A stretch of DNA of 64,000 nt from Plicaturopsis crispa FD-325 SS-3 (GCA_000827205.1 KN832557.1:380493-444492); one strand, 5' to 3'. Shown: positions 36,901-47,912, numbered from the stretch's first letter. Numbers and translations are program-made. The notes: generated by a model not told the origin, from the letters alone.

Positions 36901-37881
36901 TGCAGACAAGGAATGGAAGGGCTTCTGTCAACGCTACAGGGTCAAGCGGGATTGATAGGGGCGGGGAAAGCGCAATGGGAAGGGCGAGGATGAAGGCAAG
37001 AGTTGAGGAGGATAGGATGGCGGTAGCGAGCCAAAAGTTGGAGCCCAATGCGCGTGCGGAGAGGAGGAGGCGGAGGAATGTCGTGTGCATGAGAACATAG
37101 CCGAGAAGGACGAGTAGAATGTCGAGAGAGTTGGCCTTCCGAGCGAGATCGTAGAAACGCACTACGAGGGCACGAGCAGCGTACGCGACCCATTTGCCGC
37201 TACGCATCTCACCGATGGTCTCAACCGGTCTGCCTTCTACCTCGAATGCGACACCCTCTTCATCTGGACCGAAGCGTGTCTGCCGTTTGAGAGAAGAGGC
37301 GAAATCCGCAGCGGCCGCAGGAGGGAAAGCCAATGCCAATGTCTTGGAGCGGTCGGAAACGGCGCTGTAAGTGAAGCATGGCGACGTGTTCGTAGACCGA
37401 TAGCATAGAGACGAGTAGGATTTGCCGGAGGTCGCAGTGAAGCCGGAAGTAAGGTGCGACGTGATATTCGATAGAGACGCGTCAAAGGCGGTTATCGACG
37501 TCACGGAGTCGGCGGTGGTGAGAGAATGAGAGGCAGCAACCTGGGGGCGTGTAAGTGACAGAATCGACTGATGACACGGTCATTGAAACTCACAGGCTTA
37601 CTCTTCACAGAGTCCAACGTGAGCACAACCTGCTGCACCTCGACGCGAGCCCCACCGTGTACATTCCAATAATCCGCGCCAACTCCCACCCATTCACCAT
37701 CCCGTTGCAGCGCATATGCGGGCCTCAGCGTCGAAGGGTACGTGGGTGCGAAGAATGCCGAGTGTTTGATGGCAGAGAGTATGTGAAAGTAGGCAAGTGT
37801 TCCGACAATACTGAAGAACACGATGATTTCTATGGGCGAGTGGGCGGAATAAACCGCCAACGGGCGCAAGACGGTACGCAT
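33914..37881 (-). CDS. HMG1: 3-hydroxy-3-methylglutaryl-CoA reductase
   Basis: This ER membrane enzyme reduces HMG-CoA to mevalonate with NADPH, the rate-setting step of the sterol and isoprenoid pathway. Six exons (37881-37594, 37540-36599, 36543-36274, 36221-35318, 35259-34407, 34355-33914) join in phase to 1,232 residues, a usual fungal length. The N-terminal half has [20 protein letters not shown] and a sterol-sensing-like membrane region ([20 protein letters not shown]). After a polar linker comes the catalytic domain: [31 protein letters not shown] (catalytic Glu), [13 protein letters not shown], the Lys in [21 protein letters not shown] (catalytic Asp) and [12 protein letters not shown] (catalytic His). 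All key residues are present. It is a classic SREBP target; an SREBP gene lies 22 kb away. Confidence 0.96.
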
Positions 37882-38700
37882 AATGGCAGCCCTCTACACA
37901 CTGCCGCTATCAGTTGTGCGTTCGACTGGGAACTCCTGTTGTGAAGACTCACGTCTCGACGGGCCTGCGTGCCAAATAATGTGGGTGTCGTACGACGTCT
38001 AAGTATGTACCACTGTTCTAGATGGCTCTGGTGTCAACACCGAGAACAGCGAGATACCTAGGAGTCTACAGGACAATCAGTATTCGCGCTATACACGACC
38101 GAGCTGAAGGAGACTGACCAGGCGAGAGCGGTAATAAAAAGACAGGACGCTCGCTTGAGCTAGGGTTTTTATGGTACGACGACCCCCAGCATCATCTTTT
38201 CAATTTCCCCGATCAGAATCTTGAGGACCCCAGACATCCTTGTATGTGTACTGCGCCGTTGCCGAATCTCGCAGGTCTCACTTGCAAAACTTCATCGATA
38301 AAGTCCAGATAACGTCTCACTCAGATATTCTGCGCCGTCTGCATCTTTCTCTTTTGTTTGCGAGCGAGAATGATTTTTGTTTCATTCGACGCCGGAGCTC
38401 GACAAGAGCCTCAAGCGACACCGAGGGGACCCCGAGCACTGGCGATCATAACGTGGACTATGGGACTTCGCGGCCGTACACTCATCTCCAGCTTTGCCCC
38501 TGCGCTATCTGCTTATCCACCTTGAGGCTTGCGAATTTACGCCATACGGCGTTCTGAAAGTCCTTGTTCCCGGAGCAAGCTCAGTATCATGTCCCTGTCT
38601 CACCACAGACGCCCAATTGTCTTGCGGCCGTCCCGAAACTACTTGCCGCCGGTATGCGGTGCCTTCTGATCAGCCTTGGACTTCGGATGGACATGTCGAC
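37882..38700. other. HMG-CoA reductase upstream region
   Basis: About 820 bp of intergenic sequence up to the transposon left end. It should contain the reductase promoter and possibly a leader intron. I found no unambiguous sterol element by eye, but that search was not exhaustive. Confidence 0.4.
38693..38700. repeat. Left copy of 8 bp target-site duplication
   Basis: ATGTCGAC directly abuts the left terminal inverted repeat and is identical to 39280-39287 on the right. Confidence 0.85.
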
Positions 38701-39279
38701 TAGTGTACCGTGAAAAACTATTTGGGCCTGTTAATAACCAGGTTAATAACCGCCCGTGGGTAGAGCAATTATCCACAGGTGTTTTTAACATGGTTATTAA
38801 CCGGTCACGTGCAAAATTTCTCTAAAATGCGAATTTATATGATAAAATTTTTCTCGCGCGCCGCGCGGTGCCTACCATGGCCCACACGATCTTGATGGTT
38901 ACTGAAGCGCACTCCCGACATCTCTAGAGCAATGCGAGTACATTGGGAGTACATTTGGGGAACAGAGAGTCCGCGTTGAGGACTTTGGTCTTTGTTCAGA
39001 TAACTGTAAGAGCGTGGGAACGAGTGCAGGTCATTGCAATCTCCTGTTTTGGTCGGGATAACATGAACTCATTCAATGCGCTTTCCGTCTCCTGAATTCA
39101 CGTCTGGTCGACTCTGATATGCCTGTGACGACAGCGAAAGCCCTTGAAAGTCTCGAACAATTTTTCACAAATAATTCACCTCTCCAAACCTAGGATAATT
39201 ATTAACTGGTTATTAACCGGCTATTAACCGGTGTTAATTAACCGGTGTTAATAACTCTGGCGTTTTTCACGGTACGCTA
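38701..39279. mobile_element. Non-autonomous hAT-type DNA transposon (MITE)
   Basis: A 579 bp element has 18 bp terminal inverted repeats. The left end reads TAGTGTACCGTGAAAAAC and the right end, reverse complemented, reads TAGCGTACCGTGAAAAAC, one mismatch. It is flanked by a perfect 8 bp direct repeat, ATGTCGAC (38693-38700 and 39280-39287). Eight-base duplications and ends of the form YARNG are hallmarks of the hAT superfamily. Both subterminal regions carry several copies of TTAATAACC or its complement GGTTATTAA (38730-38800 and 39195-39255), as expected of transposase binding sites. The inside is A/T-rich with no coding capacity, so it relied on a transposase elsewhere. The intact target duplication and near-identical ends suggest a fairly recent insertion. 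Confidence 0.85.
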
Positions 39280-39287
39280 ATGTCGAC
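39280..39287. repeat. Right copy of 8 bp target-site duplication
   Basis: ATGTCGAC directly follows the right terminal inverted repeat and is identical to 38693-38700. The sequence is nearly palindromic around GTCGAC, a pattern sometimes seen at hAT targets. Confidence 0.85.
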
Positions 39288-40731
39288 AGAGGTCGCAGCG
39301 CATTCAGGATTCCCTGTGCTGCGAACGGTGTTCAGGCAAATATTCACAGCACCGTGTAACGCTGAACGTTGAACACACGCGCGCTCGCACGAGGACGCTC
39401 TTCGTTGTACAAATGTACGTCGCTTTCTGATTTCTAGCACTCAACGACTCACCGACATCAGTGTTCCAATGTAGGCATGGTCTCGGCAGCTGTATCCCCT
39501 TATTATTCTCTGTCTCTCTCGGATACAAGGGCCGTTATGGACAAAAACGCAACAATTCACTCCAACACGAGCTACAGATGGCTAAGTCGTGTTCATCCTA
39601 CGTCCGTAATCAGAATCTGAAAAAATAGCACCATGGATCGCACTAGGAACCTGTGAGCACCCTCAGGCGCCCACTCTTCAATGTCCCCTGTATGGCAGCG
39701 AGTATGCGCAAGGCACTATTAGGTCTCTATTGGTCGACGGACAGCATAGCCATCTTATCTTTTATCGGGTATGCTAAGCGCACACCAGCAGCAATCATCT
39801 GTCTGCATAAATCATAATATATTAATATTAGACAGCCATTAGAGTAACTTCAAGTGATGCATATGCGGTAAGTATGTACGCCACATATTTACGATCGGTT
39901 GACATCAAATGATAGCGCCCCGCTCGTCTGTCGTTCACCGGGTACTTACCATGTACTACTATGGTGAGCCAAACAGTGTTTTGAGGGTCTCTCCAAGTCT
40001 AATGACCGCCTCCCTCCAGAGCTTGGGGCATCTTCGAGCATGCCATCGGCTATTTTCCACCGTGCAGAATATGTATTGATCACACGCGGCCGCTATGATC
40101 AAGCGTTTAGACACAACTTATGGCATCCCTGCACACGATGTCAAAAATGTAATGTTCTCCAGTACCGCTGCAACCGGAATACATTGGATTGGATGAGGGC
40201 TCATAGGAGTACTGGTATGTGCTGTTTCTGCTACCAATCGCACGTTGAGGTCAATTTTTTGATTCACCTCCTTGACTAAACCACGTTCGCGACAGATTCG
40301 AGATCCTTGCGATTATCTTGCCGTGACCGGTTGATCATGCATACGCTGGATACTTACTCGATTGATACTTACTCGACGTGCCTTACGCCGCTCCGTCCTG
40401 CTTCACTCAAATCTTTTCGACTCGGTCTCATGTCTCATCTTTCTCCTTTCGCCAAGGCCGCCGCAGGGATGTTCTCTGTCAGTGTCATTGCCCAATGGTG
40501 CACATAGTCATGATCGCTGCGAAGTACCCGATCGCTCACCTGGTCAATGGGGTTTCTCTTCATCCAACACTACGGTCTACTGTCCCAGTTGGCAAGGGGC
40601 AACAGGCATTTGCCACTACGGTCGGGATTTCCACTTCACGGTGCTCGATGTCATACAGCGAAGAAGTATCTACGACTCTAGATAGCACTGCCCCAATAAT
40701 AGCAATATTCATCCGTAAATCGAGTGCATGG
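39288..40731. other. Gene-poor region
   Basis: About 1.4 kb with no supportable gene on either strand. Only short open frames without family resemblance occur, one of which overlaps the 3' end of the RUS1 gene and is taken as a shadow. A/T-rich patches lie near 39815-39835. I cannot tell whether it contains an old element. Confidence 0.4.
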
Positions 40732-42524
40732 CTAGTCGCCGAGCTCTCGGAGAATTTTCTTCGCGTCCACATCGTCATCCCGTCCTGTGCGCAAGATGAG
40801 TGATTTAGGCTGGCCGGTCGACAACGAGCCTTCGGCAGTGTTCCACCCAGCGGCGTCCATGTCTGCAACGAAAATGGGGAAATGTTCTGATATCCACGCA
40901 TAGGATCGTTCGAGGGCGGATAGAGCGGCCTCATCATCAGAAAGTGAAGAGCGGGGACAGACGGCCTCCAGCGCGTGAGCCCATGCTTTTACCTGGTCCA
41001 AGTTTGTGTACCCTTCCTTTAGACATATGTGCAGCCGCGGCGGGGAGGTGGGATTGACGCAGAGGATGTATTTCTCGTCCTTGAACAGGTCAAAGAGGCG
41101 CTGGCAATAGGCCGCACTGGCACTGGGACAGACGGCGGAGAACGACGAGCCGACGGTGCACGAGCCGATTTTTCCCGTGTGGATATCGCGGAGGAGACTG
41201 GACCTATCGAATATGCGTTCGCGGTGGGCAACCTCGTCCGGGCGCAATACCCGGCGTCCCCCCTTACGAGGATCGTCGGTATTCTGGTTAAGAATGGATT
41301 CCCTGAAGAACGTCCAGGCGATACTGGTCCTCTGCCTGTTGAGGGAGCGGAGCACCACTCCACGAACGGCGATATAGTTTGCGGTGAGGTGCGATAACAG
41401 TAGCGCAAAGAGAACGGTATATGTCAATCGTGGCGTCGCAAGATACGGGACTATCAGCGTGCCGAGCTATCAGTACAGATTCGTAAGACACCCTGGATGT
41501 GAAATGGTATACGGCAACATACGAGTAAACCCGAAAGCGCCAGGACCGTCTCTTTGCTCCCGTCCTTGGCGCTTAGATCTCCAATATCGGCGATACCGCT
41601 TTGCGGGGAGGCGAAATGCAAGGCGAGAGCCGCCTTGGATCCACCTGCTGCGACGCCACATAATGCCCGCAGTGACCCACTGAGGCAAAGAGCTACGACG
41701 CGCAGTCTTGTGCCGTTAAATCCTAAATGGGTGGAATTTAGGAGGGGCGAGAGGGAGTCTAACGCTATTGCGGCGTCGTTTAGAACATCTGCTAACAGAC
41801 GGAACCTCTTGGCTTCTGGAAATAGAGATGTGCCGACATAGTATGCAGCCACTATAGCTAAAGGGACAACTACATCAGCAGGGATGGCGATATCGCATGC
41901 AAGGACCCACTTGTGAGTCGGCTAAAGATGTCCTGCAGTGCAGTGAACAAGAGAGCTTGCGTTGCAGACGCGGAGGAATCCCCAACACCAAAACCTGCGC
42001 ATCCCAGCCCACCATCGCATCAGTTATTCTATCCCCAGATAACAGAGAACTGCAATGGACCTTCGAGAATCGCTCTTGACGCGATCAACCCGGCGAGAGA
42101 GCTGCTAAATGCCTGAAGCGAGTTGAAAATCTGATAGCTTCACAAAAATGTGTAGTACATGAGTAAACACATCGATGCGTACAATACATGCAGCGGATTC
42201 GTACTGGAGATAATCTGGAGAGAAGTGGATGAGCCGAGCCGGCTCGTCTCATAAAGATGCGCACTCACCGGGAGATACACTGTGAGGGTATCCCGCGGGT
42301 AAAAACACGCGACCTAGGATCTGAAGGACCTGGATTGGCTCCTTCGTGCTCTGGACATACGCTCGGACTGGACGCTACATTGAAAGCATGTCATTTTCAA
42401 AATCAGTCGAAGGTCGTTTATGGTCGCGCTTGGACGTGCTTACCTCGGACTTGAGCCCCATCCTGGTGCGTTGTATACAGCCTCTATCGTCCTTCTCCAC
42501 TACCGTGAAAAACGGGGAACTCAT
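40732..42524 (-). CDS. RUS1/DUF647 family protein (root UVB sensitive-like)
   Basis: RUS-family proteins are membrane-associated and conserved from fungi to plants and animals; the biochemical role is unsettled. Exons: 42524-42444, 42374-42269, a 10 nt exon at 42214-42205, one from 42137, then later ones to the TAG at 40732. The assembled start is MSSPFFTVVEKDDRGCIQR. The family core follows: FLPAGYPHSVSPDYLHYQIF then NSLQAFSSSLAGLIASRAIL, GFGVGDSSASATQALLFTAL, QDIFSRLT, and AAYYVGTSLFPEAKRFRLLA with DVLNDAAIALDSLSP. Next come LSGSLRALCGVAAGGSKAAL and SAKDGSKETVLALSGLL. The last exon adds helices and the soluble tail KEGYTNLDQVKAWAHALE. The 10 nt exon is needed to keep phase and supplies the conserved D-Y-L. 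No damage seen. Confidence 0.9.
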
Positions 42525-43225
42525 TCCCGGTTGACCTCTGGACTTTCAACTTGGAGAGTCGGAGCTACAGTGCCCGCAGCTCCTCAGCCTGAAACGGCCA
42601 GAGTAAATATGACCTGAAACGCAAGCTTTTCAGATCAGATATATAGAACAGTGCTCGTGGGCTCGTGAAACGAGTACTGTAGGGGACGTTTAGTTTGCCA
42701 CTCAGGCTGGTGCGCCGCACTCTGGCCGCCGCACTGACAGTAGTGAATACAGGGGCTATTTATCTAAACTGGGCATGCGGCACTCCGGGCCACGCGCCCG
42801 CCCGCCTCCCGTGCAACACTCCTGTCACTCCTGCGGCGGGCTAGATACTTCAGTCTCACAGAACACTCGTGTCAACAACCCGTTTACTGGCCTACTACGC
42901 TATCGCTCGCTACCGGAGGCACAGTGCTGGTATCCCCGCAGCGAATCTGAGGTCAGGCAGAACCTGAATGATTACACTGAATCGCACATTACTCAGAACT
43001 ATGCGCACTTTGTCCATAGAATTGTGTCATTTTGGCCTTGAACTGCACGACCGCTGCACATATTCTTAGGAGTCGAATCGACTTGGTGAAAATTCTAGCG
43101 TCAAACTGCAACTTGACTGCAACATCTACTTGTTTTCCTAGCATTCTAAACGCAGTGAGTAGGCCAAACGATCTGGGGTGTACCTCGTATCTAACACCGT
43201 CATGCCTCTCCTTTAGACGCTCGTG
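42525..43225. other. Divergent intergenic region RUS1 / F-box gene
   Basis: About 700 bp with no gene supported. It should hold the promoters of both divergent genes. An acceptor-like CTCCTTTAG at 43207-43215, just before the F-box start, hints at a leader intron there. Confidence 0.4.
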
Positions 43226-44674
43226 ATGACAGTCGCTTCATCCTCCGACGTAACATTTGCGTCCATACCCGGTCGAGGAGGCGTCTCGAGCGCGAAAGAT
43301 ACCAATATACAGGTTGAGCGGAACATCCCAGATCTCCTATCGAGGATGGGCGTTAATAGCAAAGCGCCCGTGTCCCGCCTGCCAAATGAGATTTTGTGTC
43401 TCATATTCGAAGCTGCGCTCCGAGAAGAACCCTCAAAAAACTTGGACTACAACCGCGCGTCCTTCGGTATGACCGTCTCCCAAGTAATGCACAGCTGGAG
43501 AGTGGTTGCCGTCAGGCTTCCCAGTCTCTGGACGTGCATAGACATTCGTTCGACATACCATCCCGACCTAATCGCAGAATTTCTGCGGCGCTCGGTAACC
43601 CGCCCCCTCGACCTGCGGATCTTTGACCGCACAAAACGCAAACGACCGCTCAATATAGAGCCCTTCTTGGAGCTGATCGTTCTTCACCTCTCTCGCTTGC
43701 GAAAATTGTCCCTCGACCTTGATAACGGAAAAACCCTCTTCAAAATTTGCGAGCGGTTTCATGATACCTGCGCTCCATCCCTTGGATATCTTCGAATGTC
43801 ATACTACGCATTGCATCCCGCAAACGCATCCCTACCGCAGATGTTCTCGCACGGCGTGCCGAAGTTGCGGTTCCTGAACTGCAAGGCACTCGGCCCACAG
43901 GCGTTCTTACCGTCCCTCCGCGCCCTGACCACTCTCCGCCTCTATTTCACGCTCCAGGATTGGGACAACAATCTCGACTACAACGAATTCCGCGAAATGC
44001 TCGGCACGTTGAGCTCCTTGGTCGAGCTCACGTTTCATGGAAGCCCTGTCCTATTCTTCGATGATGTGACGACCGATCATCCCATTCTGATGCCCTCCCT
44101 CAAATGGCTGGATCTGTGCGCTCACAGAACCTACAGCCACGAGGGCTTCCTGCTGCTCTTCATGATTACCGCACCTTCACTCTACACCCTGAACATGGAA
44201 GGCTTCTACACAGTCGAAATCATCCAGCGCTTGATAACGGGTCTCTCGTCCCGATATCCAGCCCTAGACAATCTCATCTGGAAACACGTTCTGTTCAGCC
44301 CGGCTGTATACGACGCGTTCATGCAGGCCTTCCCACAAATCCGGCACTTCACCCTCATACCGCTTTCGCACTTCATCCCGCTACACCTGTTCAGCACGCC
44401 CGCCCCGCAGCAGCCGTTCTCGCTGGTGCGCTGGCCCGAGCTGCTGAGCTTTACGATTCAATCTGCGGATACCGACCCGAGCTCGCTGTGCTCGATGGTC
44501 AGTGCGCGAGCGAGCGCGGGACGGCCGCTGAAAATGCTGGGCTTGGGAAGCAAGGTGCGGGGGCGCGTACGGCCTGAGCAGATGGAGTGGCTGAAAGCGC
44601 ATGTCGCCGTCCATATGCCGGCGGGTCTATCAGAGCCTATGCACGATGTTTCGAGGAGGAGAGTGGGTAGGTAG
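43226..44674 (+). CDS. F-box protein (Agaricomycete expanded family)
   Basis: A single-exon frame from ATG 43226 to TAG 44674, 482 residues. The F-box is clear at about residues 47-100: VSRLPNEILCLIFEAALREE, then VSQVMHSWRVVAVRLPSLWT then CIDIRS, the standard mushroom F-box pattern with W-R-x-V-A and P-x-L-W. The rest has loosely repeated Leu-rich stretches (LRKLSLDLDNG, LRFLNCKALGPQAF, LVELTFHGSPVLFF, LKWLDLCAHRTYS), consistent with degenerate leucine-rich repeats for substrate binding. Such proteins act as SCF ubiquitin-ligase adaptors through Skp1; the target is unknown. Agaricomycetes carry hundreds of these rapidly changing genes. Convergent with the S1/P1 nuclease gene. Confidence 0.88.
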   Translation: MTVASSSDVTFASIPGRGGVSSAKDTNIQVERNIPDLLSRMGVNSKAPVSRLPNEILCLIFEAALREEPSKNLDYNRASFGMTVSQVMHSWRVVAVRLPSLWTCIDIRSTYHPDLIAEFLRRSVTRPLDLRIFDRTKRKRPLNIEPFLELIVLHLSRLRKLSLDLDNGKTLFKICERFHDTCAPSLGYLRMSYYALHPANASLPQMFSHGVPKLRFLNCKALGPQAFLPSLRALTTLRLYFTLQDWDNNLDYNEFREMLGTLSSLVELTFHGSPVLFFDDVTTDHPILMPSLKWLDLCAHRTYSHEGFLLLFMITAPSLYTLNMEGFYTVEIIQRLITGLSSRYPALDNLIWKHVLFSPAVYDAFMQAFPQIRHFTLIPLSHFIPLHLFSTPAPQQPFSLVRWPELLSFTIQSADTDPSSLCSMVSARASAGRPLKMLGLGSKVRGRVRPEQMEWLKAHVAVHMPAGLSEPMHDVSRRRVGR

Positions 44675-44837
44675 CGGTTCTACATCTCCAGCAGGGAACG
44701 TGCCATACACAAAATGCTTGACGGTGTTCAGAGAGTTCGTGATTATTGTTATGTGTTACAAATACAGTCGAGGCATTCAGCAAGATTCAGCAGCGCTCGT
44801 CCTCCGTGTACTCACGGGGCCGTATCCAAAAGTAACG

Positions 44838-46182
44838 TTAAGCTGCGAGGGCGGAATCGTACAACCACGGTCCCTGCTGCCCCAATCGTGCTTCCTCATC
44901 GGCAAAGAGCCAGTTTAGCACGCCCGCGAGACGCACCCCGCCCATCGTGAGCAGCTTCTCTACGATCCACTGGTCGCGGATGATGCCCGCATATTCAGGC
45001 GTATCCAGCTCAAGATACGGACCACCCCTTGGCGCAGATCCAGCTATGAATCGGCCAGTTGCATCGAACTGGGCCGCCTCCACATCGGGTGACACGGAGT
45101 GTTCATGACTATGCGCACGCGCGTCCGACGCGACGTGGGAGTAAGGCGGCTCGTCGAGGGCTTTCGGCCAGACGATATCGCAGTTGAGCTCGTGGATGGG
45201 CTGGGCCCAGTAATACGGGCACAGCACGTCGTCGTCAGCATCCTCTGGGCCCCCGGTCGCGCGCATCCACGATAGGACTTTCGTCCACCCGGGGAGCATA
45301 CGTCCCAGGAACGAGTCATCTGGTACGGCAGCGGGGCAGGACAGCCATCCAGCGACCTCGTCCTTCCACTTGCCCATAATGCCTTCCCATATTACGCGGC
45401 GAACATACGGATCGTAGATGGTGTCGCGGAGGTGGTACTCGATGGGAGGGAACGGGAGGGGCCGCGTGTAATTGTGTGGTATGGTGCGGAGCCGTTGCGC
45501 GATCAAGAGCCCGTCCCAGAGTGAGTGAAGATCTATTCGACATGTTAGAGCACGGTCAGAGTTAGTCAGGATTTCATAGGGCTCACTAGTGACGCGTCCA
45601 TCAAAAGAGACCTTGACACTGTTTCCGCCACGGTCGCGCCCAGTAAGATGCAAGGGCATATGCATGTCGCCCAAGAAGTGGACAAGGAACTTCAGAGCCT
45701 CGTTCGCCGACGCATCTGTGCTACCACCCGCTGCATAATCCTCCATGACGCTAGTGGTATTGTGCACCCCAGCAAGCACGTTGATACCTTTGCGTCCCGC
45801 CCAGCCTTTGTCTCCAGGGAACGCGCACGTCTCGCTCGGGTGATCGTCGTTCGCACCGATATAATGCAGTGGCGCAGTCCACCTAAACTGGGGAAGGTAG
45901 CGGATACGGTCTGCCCATGTCGCAATGGGTGCGAGGTGGCATGGGGGTCCGGATGGGTCTGCCTCAGTGTAATTAAGAATGTCGCACAGCGTTGGGAGTA
46001 CTGATGGGTGCAGGTAAATCTGTGCAACGGTCGCAACTATCTCGTGGCCTGCCAACCATGTAAGAATCAGCTCGTTCGATAGTACGGATATACGCACCTG
46101 CTGCCCCCCAAGCCAGCGCAGTTGGAAGGAGACTCAACCCGCCTGTCAGCGCTATCAACGGAGCCACTCTGGAGGCGCGCAT
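44838..46182 (-). CDS. S1/P1-type secreted nuclease
   Basis: Zinc-dependent nucleases of this family degrade single-stranded DNA and RNA outside the cell or in the vacuole. Exons 46182-46098, 46048-45587 and 45532-44838 join in phase. The N-terminus is a signal peptide (MRASRVAPLIALTGG...ALA) followed by the mature WGAAGHEIVATVAQ, where the N-terminal Trp and the His are zinc ligands. Further ligands appear in WADRIRYLPQ, LHYIGANDD, FLVHFLGDMHMPLHLTGRDR with GGNSV, and NLHSLWDG. The last motif is correct only after removal of the 54 bp intron, which has no stop and keeps frame, so a naive reading adds 18 residues. A C-terminal extension of about 120 residues (ELNCDIVWPKALDEPP onward) is normal for fungal members. 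It diverges from the methyltransferase gene, 295 bp apart. Confidence 0.93.
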
Positions 46183-46477
46183 GTCTGTCTATGTGGGTCC
46201 TTGGTTAAGGCTGGTCTGCAATAGCTGAGGCGCCTTATATGCCGTCTCAGCTTGACAACCAGAAGAATAAAGGCTAGAGAGAGCGACGAGAGGGAACCAA
46301 GAAAGACAACGTCTGCACTTGGTCTGAACCGTTTGCGACGGGACAAAGGACGTGAATAGGAGTGGCGCCCATTTCGGGAAGCTGTTCAATTCCAGCGGCA
46401 CTGCGGCAGGCAGAGCACTTAGATTAGATGTCGACTCGGACGACATCCGTTACATCCAGACTTACTTGCTGTTTTCC
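46183..46477. promoter_or_regulatory. Shared promoter of S1/P1 nuclease and METTL18-like gene
   Basis: These 295 bp separate two divergent start codons. No specific element recognised; the role is inferred from position. Confidence 0.45.
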
Positions 46478-47757
46478 ATGTTCAAATTCGACTTTGACGT
46501 AGAAGACGAAGACAGTACGGGGGAGGGCTATGCCCCTGCTATCTATACCCCAAATCCCGTACCAGAGGGTCGACCGCCCGTCGTTCTAGAGTCTTTTTCG
46601 GAGGTCCATCTCGCGCAGCTTGTTCGTCTCGTTTTTTGCATGTTGCATGTCTACAAGCAGCGGCCACCTGACTGCGCGTCTTGGGAAAAGTGCAGCTAGA
46701 CGCATTGCCGTCTCTAATATCCTACTCGCCGCTATCCATACCTATCGCGAATGGGCGTGTCCTGACGCTGACGCGTCGAGATCTCTTCGATGCTAGATTC
46801 CAGCTCATTTCCGAAGGCGCTGGAGATACCAATGAGCATACGGAAGGTGTACCGAAGGACCCAAAAGATGCGGCGCTCGCGTTTCTCGACGCACCGTCTG
46901 ACCTCGTCCCAGGCGTGTACGAAGGGGGGCTGAAAACATGGGAGTGCAGTCTCGATGTCGTCGACTACCTTGACAGCATCCAGGACGAGATCGGAAGTTT
47001 CAGAGGGAGGAGAGTATTGGAGGTGGGTCTTTGACATTACGAAGAACCTTACCTTTCTCTCTAACCGGTAGCTGACAGCTTGGATGCGGCACGGCCGTCC
47101 CTTCGCTTTACATTTTACATCGACTTTTCTCGTCTGAACCCGATGATGTCCAGGAGACACATATTCATCTGCAAGATTACAATCGCTCTGTCCTCGAGCT
47201 TGTCACTGTCCCAAACCTAATCCTTGCATGGTGTATGTCACTCGTCCAACATCATGTTCGCACAAAGCAATAATACTTCACGATTTCCCCCAGATATCTC
47301 TCCAGCTTCTGCCCCATATCGTGCATCCGAGAATCTCGCCGAGGCCGACCCAACGCAACCCTCGGAGCTCCAAATCACCCCCGCCTTGACCTCTGCCTTC
47401 GTTGCTTCCCTCTCTGCCCACCGAATAAACATACGCTTGTTCTCTGGCGCATGGGATACGTTTGATCTCGCCGTCACCGGTGGACCATACGACCTTGTCC
47501 TTACTTCGGAGACGATCTACAGCAGCCATGCTCTTCCCGCTCTCGTTACCTTGCTCAAAGCAGCCTGCAACGGCTCCAGCTTGTGTCTTGTCGCCGCAAA
47601 AATACTCTACTTTGGCGTAGGGGGTGGTGTCTCTGATTTCTTACGCGCCGTAGAAGATCCCAGACATCTTGGAACCGCCGGGAGTGTTGAAACCGTTTGG
47701 GAGCAGCAGGCAGGGGTGGCCAGGAGAGTAATGCGTGTACGATGGCCGTCATGTTGA
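46478..47757 (+). CDS. HPM1: Protein-histidine N-methyltransferase (METTL18/Hpm1-like)
   Basis: METTL18/Hpm1 uses S-adenosylmethionine to methylate a histidine of ribosomal protein uL3. Exons 46478-46621, 46696-47022, 47079-47232 and 47294-47757 join in phase to 363 codons. The start MFKFDFDVEDED is the typical short acidic opening of the family. DLVPGVYEGGLKTWECSLDV then VDYL is the family signature just before the methyltransferase fold. The SAM-binding motif I reads RRVLELGCGTAVPSLY, split by an intron at LE|LGCG. It is followed by an acidic strand HIHLQDYNRSVLELVTVPNL and later YDLVLTSETIYSSHALPALV, the post-II motif. The C-terminal LVAAKILYFGVGGGVSDF is also family-specific. All motifs are present. 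Confidence 0.92.
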
Positions 47758-47912
47758 TAATGCGAGAATGGTGGAAGTCGTACGTTGGTGTCACAGTGTA
47801 TGAATCAGACAAACATATTTTGGCAACCAATGCGTATACGATCATGTACAGCAAGATAAATACAAGGACTACTAGTAGTACAGGGTTCTAATCCTAGACA
47901 ACGGAAACGTCG

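Noticed and set aside
39288-40731. A decayed transposon body
   Set aside because: No terminal repeats, target duplication or transposase-like residues could be found by eye.
40378-40803. Plus-strand frame of 141 codons near the RUS1 3' end
   Set aside because: It overlaps the conserved RUS1 last exon in antisense and has no family match.
45044-45319. Alternative frames inside the S1/P1 nuclease
   Set aside because: Composition mirrors the codon bias of the real frame; no start context or homology.
47870-47900. GGGTTCTAATCC, resembling the T-arm of a tRNA
   Set aside because: The bases around it do not form a 5 bp T-stem, and no D-arm, anticodon arm or acceptor stem fits upstream.
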